Below, piece after piece: positions 59,940-64,000 of a stretch of 64,000 bases of DNA. The stretch's first letter is position 1. The number at the start of each line of letters is the position of its first letter. The stretch is from an uncultured Chloroflexales bacterium. GTDB lineage: Bacteria; Chloroflexota; Chloroflexia; Chloroflexales; Chloroflexaceae. The position numbers were made by a program, and so were the translations under genes. The notes under the pieces were generated by a model, which searched no databases, was not told the origin of the DNA, and saw only the letters and a list, made by a program, of their open reading frames with translations. The stretch covers positions 27,656 to 91,655 of the forward strand of contig CAKZSI010000017.1 in assembly GCA_937918935.1 (NCBI GenBank), given 5' to 3'.

Positions 59940-61223
59940 TCAGAATTGTCTATCGCTCACCTCTGCCAGAACCGGCTCGGGCCACAGCGTCACCAGCATC
60001 AGCATCCCCGAGGCAGCGAAGATGCCACCCAGGGCCATGGCAAGGGCAGCCGGCGTGGCCCCCGCGTCGCGGGCCACACCGGTCAGATACGCTGACAGCG
60101 CGGTGGTGAGGGTCAGTGCCGCATACTCGGTCGCAAAGACGCGCCCGAGCAAATGATCGGGCACCCGCGCCTGCAACAGCGTCGTGCTGAAGACCCACTG
60201 GATGCTGCCGCCGATGTGGGCGAAGAGGACGCATAGCGCCGCCAGCGGCAGACTGGTCACGAAACTCAGGGCCAGGTAGCCCGCGGCGCTAATGAAGAAG
60301 GCCACGGCGACCGAGCGCCGCAAGAAGCGTTGCCCCGAACCGCCGAGACGCAGCGCCAGAAACGGCCCGATGCCCGTCCCTACCCCGCGCGCAGCATAGA
60401 GCAACCCGATGCTGATCGCCCCGTCGCGGCCAAGCGGTGCAATTTCGCGGCCATACAGCGTCAGCAGCAGCAGCACCCCGCCCCCCAGGCTCCAGATCGC
60501 CTTGCTAAAGGTCAACCACCCGACCTCGTGGCGCGTCAGCACATAGTGGAACCCCTCGCGCAACTCCCTCAGCGCCCCCCCGGCGCCCGCCTGAGGGTGT
60601 GGGGCTGGTCGTGCCGGCTCGCCGGACGGATCGGCGGCCCGGCGCCGCGGGACGCGCACGGTGGCGATTAAGGCTGCCGAGAGCAGGAACGAGGCCGCGT
60701 CGAGGAGGAAAGCTGTCCGCACTCCCAGGGTGCCTGCCACGATGCCGCCCAGGGCCGCGCCCAGGGCCAACATGGCTGACCAGGTGGCCCCGCTGATGGC
60801 GTTAGCTGCCACCAGTTCCTCGCGGTTGCACAGGCCGGGCAGGATCGCCGAGCGCGCCGGTTCAAAAAAGGCCGTGAGCGACACCTTCGCCACCACCGCC
60901 AGATATAACAGCCACAGGTCTTCGGGCCTGCGAACCAGGAGCAGCAGCAACACTATCATCGCCCGCCCCAGGTCGCTGGCGATCAGCACCAGTTTGCGTG
61001 GCAGCCGGTCAACGAGCACCCCGGCGAACGGACCGACGGCTGCACCCGGCAAAAACTCGGCCAGGAACAACAACCCCACCGCCTGCCCCGAACCGGTGAG
61101 ATTGAGAGTGAGCGTAAATAGCGCAACACTATCGAGCCAGTCGCCGATCTGGCTGACCACCTGACCGTACCACAGGCGCCGGTAGTTGCGATTCGTGCGC
61201 AGAACGTGCAGGTAGCCTGCCAT
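59940..61223 (-). CDS. MFS exporter (MFS_3/enterobactin-exporter-like)
   Basis: 427 residues, 12 membrane helices. Signatures: LRTNRNYRRLWYGQVVSQIGDWL at the N-terminus (typical of the EntS/MFS_3 group), FAGVLVDRLPRKLVLIASDLGRA (motif A), and FFEPARSAILPGLCNREELVAANA. Likely a drug or siderophore exporter; substrate unknown. It starts at ATG 61223 immediately after a heptad repeat array (61229-61333), which leaves no ordinary ribosome site. The smpB gene is just upstream on the same strand, so the two may be co-transcribed. Confidence 0.83.
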   Translation of the reverse strand: MAGYLHVLRTNRNYRRLWYGQVVSQIGDWLDSVALFTLTLNLTGSGQAVGLLFLAEFLPGAAVGPFAGVLVDRLPRKLVLIASDLGRAMIVLLLLLVRRPEDLWLLYLAVVAKVSLTAFFEPARSAILPGLCNREELVAANAISGATWSAMLALGAALGGIVAGTLGVRTAFLLDAASFLLSAALIATVRVPRRRAADPSGEPARPAPHPQAGAGGALRELREGFHYVLTRHEVGWLTFSKAIWSLGGGVLLLLTLYGREIAPLGRDGAISIGLLYAARGVGTGIGPFLALRLGGSGQRFLRRSVAVAFFISAAGYLALSFVTSLPLAALCVLFAHIGGSIQWVFSTTLLQARVPDHLLGRVFATEYAALTLTTALSAYLTGVARDAGATPAALAMALGGIFAASGMLMLVTLWPEPVLAEVSDRQF

Positions 61224-61228
61224 GGTTT

Positions 61229-61333
61229 GATTGTAGATTGTAGATTGTAGATTGCAGATTGCAGATTGCAGATTGAGAATGGCGGAATAGCGCCAGATTC
61301 AATCTCCAATCTCCAATCTGCAATCTACAATTC
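61229..61333. repeat. Heptad-repeat hairpin (GATTGTA/GATTGCA) between smpB and the MFS gene
   Basis: Seven 7-nt units, three GATTGTA, three GATTGCA and one GATTGAG (61229-61277), then a spacer with GGCG-gaata-GCGCC, then about 4.5 inverted units (CAATCTC, CAATCTC, CAATCTG, CAATCTA, CAATTC) to 61333. The array forms one large stem. It overlaps the smpB stop codon (61325-61327) and its last two codons, and ends 5 nt before the MFS ATG. A shorter relative lies upstream of nuoH. Confidence 0.85.
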
Positions 61334-61807
61334 ACTGCGACCACGGGACTTCATGGCTCGCTCGATGTCGCGCTGCGCCTCGCGGCGGGCGATGTCTTCG
61401 CGGCGATCGTGGACCTTCTTGCCCCGCGCCACGCCGAGTTCGACCTTGGCGCGCCGGCCTTTGAAGTAGATCTTGAGCGGCACCAGCGTCAGGCCCTTCT
61501 GGCGCACCAGCCCGTCGAGACGGCTGATCTCGCGGCGGTGGAGCAGCAGTTTGCGGGGACGCAAGGGGTCGTGGTTGAAGTACTTGCCCGACTGCTCGTA
61601 GGGCGAGATGTGGGCATCGTACAGAAAGACCTCGTCATTGTGCACTTTAGCATAGCTCCCGCGCAGGTTCACACGTCCGGCGCGCACCGACTTGATCTCG
61701 CTGCCGGTCAGCACAATCCCGGCCTCGTAGGTCTCTTCAATATCATAATCGTGGCGCGCCTTGCGGTTCTCCGCCACGACGCGGGGAGGGGCCTGCTTCG
61801 TACTCAT
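61325..61807 (-). CDS. smpB: SsrA-binding protein SmpB
   Basis: Binds tmRNA and delivers it to stalled ribosomes for trans-translation. 160 residues. Conserved: [32 protein letters not shown] (seen as [17 protein letters not shown]), [57 protein letters not shown] (seen as [12 protein letters not shown]), and the basic C-terminal tail [21 protein letters not shown] that folds in the mRNA channel. The last two residues (EL) and the stop lie inside the heptad repeat. The tmRNA gene is not in the window. An extended -10 and two hairpins lie upstream. Confidence 0.95.
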   Translation of the reverse strand: MSTKQAPPRVVAENRKARHDYDIEETYEAGIVLTGSEIKSVRAGRVNLRGSYAKVHNDEVFLYDAHISPYEQSGKYFNHDPLRPRKLLLHRREISRLDGLVRQKGLTLVPLKIYFKGRRAKVELGVARGKKVHDRREDIARREAQRDIERAMKSRGRSEL

Positions 61808-61813
61808 CGCCTT

Positions 61814-61877
61814 GCCTGAAAACAGGCGAGTGGAGGGCGATGCCCTCCACTCGAACGGATCGCTTCATTGCATTATA
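61814..61877 (-). promoter_or_regulatory. smpB promoter and two leader hairpins
   Basis: Minus-strand TGCTATAAT (TATAAT at 61877-61872) is an extended -10; no -35 is seen, as is common for this type. Between it and the ATG are a 12-bp perfect hairpin CGAGTGGAGGGC/GCCCTCCACTCG (61827-61853) and a 5-bp hairpin GCCTG/CAGGC (61814-61827) ending 7 nt before the ATG at 61807, where it could mask the ribosome site. Confidence 0.5.
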
Positions 61878-62007
61878 GCAAACTGTGCCGGGTCAGGTGC
61901 AATCGGACGTTAGACGGACGGGGGTGGCGCGGATGAAACGGGGCGCGGAGGTCGTAACCCTCCGCGCCTCTGCACCAACGCACAGGGCCACGCAGCGAAC
62001 CCGGATC

Positions 62008-62895
62008 TTACAGCAACGCCCCGACGTACTGCTGGCGCAACTGATTCTGACGGCGGAAGAACACCGTCACCACTGATGAGGTGATAACGATGAAGAGGGA
62101 ATACAACACGGGGATGAGGGCGATCTCGTTGGCCAGGTCGCCCTGGAAGCTGAGCAGCACGATCGAGAGCGCCAGCGGGCCATTCTGGATGCCCGTCTCC
62201 AGCGCCACGGTCGCGGCCCGCCGAAAGCCCAGCCCGACCCCCTGGCTCACCAGGAAGCCGAAGAAAAAGCCAATCACCCCGACGCCCACCGCGGCAGCGT
62301 AGACCTGCCAGGGAGTGGTGGCCAGCAGCGGGGCGTTGCGGGGCACCCACAGGGCGATCAGCGCCAGAATGATCACCACGCCAAGGATGCCGCCAAGCAG
62401 TTCGAGCAACGCGCCGACGTTGGCGTTGTGCCGCCGGATGAACATGCCGATCACCACGGGGATGAGCATTACCACCAGGCCGACCATTACACTGCTCATC
62501 CCGACGCTGATCTCACTGGTCATGAAACGGCTGCCGTAGAGGAAGATCCACAGCGGGGCCATCACAAAGGCGGCCAGGGTCGAGAAGGTGGTCATCGTCA
62601 CGCTGAGGGCCAGATCGCCCCTGGCGAAGTAGGTGAAGATGTTGGAGGTGGAGCCGCCGGGCATGCAGGAGATAATGATCAGGCCGATGGCGATGGCCGG
62701 AGGCAGTTGCAGCGCCACGGCCAGGCTGAAGCCGATGGCCGGCATCAGCAGGTACTGTGAGGCAAAGCCGATCAGAATGGCCTGCGGGCGCTTGAAGGCA
62801 CGGAAGAAGTCGCGCCAGGTGAGCGAGGCGCCCATGCCGAGCATGATCACCCCGATCATCAGCGCCAGGAGCAGTTGTTCGGTCTGGCTAACCAT
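62008..62895 (-). CDS. Bile acid:sodium symporter-family transporter
   Basis: 295 residues, nine to ten helices. Family motifs: MLGMGASLTWRDF after helix 1, GFASQYLLMPAIGFSLAVALQLPPAIAIGLIIISCMPGGSTSNIFTYFARGDLALSVTMTTFSTLAAFVMAPL (seen as CMPGGSTSNIFTYFARGDLALS, the sodium-site crossover), and ALETGIQNGPLALSIVLLSF. These are BASS features; bacterial members often move organic anions such as pantoate or pyruvate. Its ATG overlaps the end of the acyl-CoA ligase gene by 8 nt, so translation is coupled and a transported acid activated by that ligase is a reasonable guess. Confidence 0.87.
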   Translation of the reverse strand: MVSQTEQLLLALMIGVIMLGMGASLTWRDFFRAFKRPQAILIGFASQYLLMPAIGFSLAVALQLPPAIAIGLIIISCMPGGSTSNIFTYFARGDLALSVTMTTFSTLAAFVMAPLWIFLYGSRFMTSEISVGMSSVMVGLVVMLIPVVIGMFIRRHNANVGALLELLGGILGVVIILALIALWVPRNAPLLATTPWQVYAAAVGVGVIGFFFGFLVSQGVGLGFRRAATVALETGIQNGPLALSIVLLSFQGDLANEIALIPVLYSLFIVITSSVVTVFFRRQNQLRQQYVGALL

Positions 62896-64000
62896 TGGCG
62901 CCTCCTTCCTGCTGGCACACCGTCTGAGACTCAGCGCGCAACTCGCGGCGCAACACCTTGCCTACGGCGCTCTTCGGCAGCTCGGCGCGCAACTCGACCG
63001 CTTTCGGCACTTTGTAGGGGGCCAGATACTGCTTGCAGTGCTCGCGCACCTGCTCGGCGGTCAGGCCCGAGCCGGGCTTCGCCACCACAAAAGCCTTGAC
63101 CATCTCGCCCGTTCTGGCGTCGGGCAAGCCGATCACCGCCGTTTCGGACACGCCGGGGCAGGCGGCGATGCAGTCCTCGACCTCGTTGGGGTAGACATTG
63201 AAGCCGCTGACGATGATCAGGTCTTTCTTGCGATCGACGATGCGCAGGTAGCCATCGGCGTCCATCCGGGCAATGTCGCCGGTGAGGAGCCAGCCATCGC
63301 GGATCACCTTCGCCGTTTCCTCGGGGCGTTGCCAGTAGCCCTGCATGACCTGGGGGCCACACACGGCCAGTTCGCCCGGCTCGCCAGGGGGGACCGGTTC
63401 GCCATAGGTGTCGAGCAGGCGCACCTCCGTGCCGAGCAGCGGCAGGCCGATGCTCCCGGGCTGGTTGGCCTCGAAGGGGTTGAGCGTCACCACCGGGGAG
63501 CACTCGGTCAGACCGTAGCCCTCGATCACCGGCGTGCCGGTCACGCGCTGCCAGCGCTCGGCCACGGCGGCGTGCAGGGCCGTGCCACCGGCGATGCTGC
63601 CGCGCAGCTTTGGCGGAGGATGGTCGGCGAACCACTCTTCGTTCAGCAGCCCGTTGAAGAGTGTATTCACCCCGGGAATCCAGCTAATCGGGTAGTTCTC
63701 AATGGCACGCTGCAGGTTGGAGAGGGGGCGGGGATTGGCCACCAGGATGTTGCGCGCCCCGGCCTGGAAGAAGTAGAGCAGGTTGGTGGTAAAGGCGAAG
63801 ATGTGGTACAACGGCAATACCGCCAGGGGGCACTCCGCACCATGGGTGACGTTACCGGCCACACGCTCTTCGATCTGCGCCACGTTGGCCAGGAGGTTCC
63901 CGTGCGATAGCATGGCGCCCTTGCTCACGCCGGTGGTGCCGCCGGTGTACTGCAACACGGCCAGGTCATCGGGGCCAGTGGCCGCGGTATAGGCTGCAAC
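62888..64000 (-). CDS. Long-chain acyl-CoA synthetase (FadD-like), 3' part, truncated by the window edge
   Basis: 371 codons are visible; the N-terminal part lies beyond base 64000. The visible protein begins just before the adenylate motif DDLAVLQYTGGTTGVSKGAMLSH and continues with GYGLTECSPVV, TGDIARMDADGYLRIVDRKKDLIIVSGFNVYP (seen as GYLRIVDRKKD) and KVPKAVELRAELPKSAVGKVLRREL with the catalytic Lys near the end. This is the FadD pattern, activating a fatty acid to its CoA ester for beta-oxidation or lipid synthesis. The frame is open across the edge. Coupled to the following symporter by an 8-nt overlap. Confidence 0.93.
   Translation of the reverse strand, partial: VAAYTAATGPDDLAVLQYTGGTTGVSKGAMLSHGNLLANVAQIEERVAGNVTHGAECPLAVLPLYHIFAFTTNLLYFFQAGARNILVANPRPLSNLQRAIENYPISWIPGVNTLFNGLLNEEWFADHPPPKLRGSIAGGTALHAAVAERWQRVTGTPVIEGYGLTECSPVVTLNPFEANQPGSIGLPLLGTEVRLLDTYGEPVPPGEPGELAVCGPQVMQGYWQRPEETAKVIRDGWLLTGDIARMDADGYLRIVDRKKDLIIVSGFNVYPNEVEDCIAACPGVSETAVIGLPDARTGEMVKAFVVAKPGSGLTAEQVREHCKQYLAPYKVPKAVELRAELPKSAVGKVLRRELRAESQTVCQQEGGANG

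Noticed and set aside
61229..61333. CRISPR-like appearance of the GATTGCA array
   Set aside because: Units are 7 nt with no spacers and the second half is inverted; it is a fold-back heptad repeat. No cas genes.

Overview
This 64 kb window is high-GC bacterial chromosome. It most likely comes from a filamentous member of Chloroflexota, class Chloroflexia (Roseiflexus/Chloroflexus-like). That placement is an inference from the gene complement: a colinear 14-gene nuo operon with separate nuoC and nuoD, LGFP-type secreted proteins, paired von Willebrand (VWA) giants, a multi-GAF/SpoIIE phosphatase, an RRM protein and many GC-rich intergenic hairpin repeats. No 16S or other decisive marker is present. 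I see no rRNA, tRNA, CRISPR array, prophage, transposase or replication origin.

Layout. 1-727 (-): 5' part of isocitrate dehydrogenase, running off the left edge. 1.2-17.4 kb (+): the complete NADH:quinone oxidoreductase operon nuoA to nuoN behind a consensus promoter. 17.6-21.5 kb (+): two adjacent acyl-CoA synthetases (propionyl-CoA synthetase-like, then acetyl-CoA synthetase). 21.6-25.8 kb (-): a polyphosphate-type pair (HD-CHAD protein and CYTH phosphatase) and a secreted LGFP-repeat protein. 26.3-30.1 kb (+): a short ComEC, an intergenic locus with two good promoters and a foldable RNA, a degenerate MalT-like fragment, a CinA-like protein and endonuclease III. 30.1-38.8 kb (-): a GPH-family sugar symporter, a secreted clan-A glycoside hydrolase, and a thioester-less alpha-2-macroglobulin translationally coupled to the hydrolase. 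39.0-41.9 kb (+): a lipoprotein, a PflX-type radical SAM protein and an RRM protein with a long leader and a perfect terminator. 42.0-43.2 kb (-): an alpha/beta hydrolase with a coupled 92-residue partner. 43.7-46.5 kb (+): an unknown 168-residue protein and a secreted beta-propeller. 46.6-56.6 kb (-): a double-VWA membrane protein, a five-GAF/SpoIIE phosphatase, YgfZ and the alpha and beta subunits of a 2-oxoacid dehydrogenase E1. 56.9-59.8 kb (+): a paralogue of the double-VWA protein. 59.9-64.0 kb (-): an MFS exporter, SmpB, a bile-acid-type sodium symporter and a truncated FadD-like acyl-CoA ligase.

How it fits together. The left third is central energy metabolism: respiratory complex I, the TCA enzyme Icd and acetate/propionate activation. 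The middle and right are dominated by cell-surface proteins: secreted, lipidated or membrane-anchored proteins with Ig-like, VWA, LGFP, macroglobulin or propeller domains. Housekeeping genes (nth, comEC, smpB, ygfZ) are scattered between them. Intergenic DNA is unusually rich in dispersed repeats and hairpins. The least explained pieces are the tandem-promoter RNA locus at 27.8-28.0 kb, the VWA paralogue pair with repeated basic motifs in their tails, the thioester-less macroglobulin/glycosidase pair, and the hydrolase whose likely N-terminal domain is a separate downstream gene.
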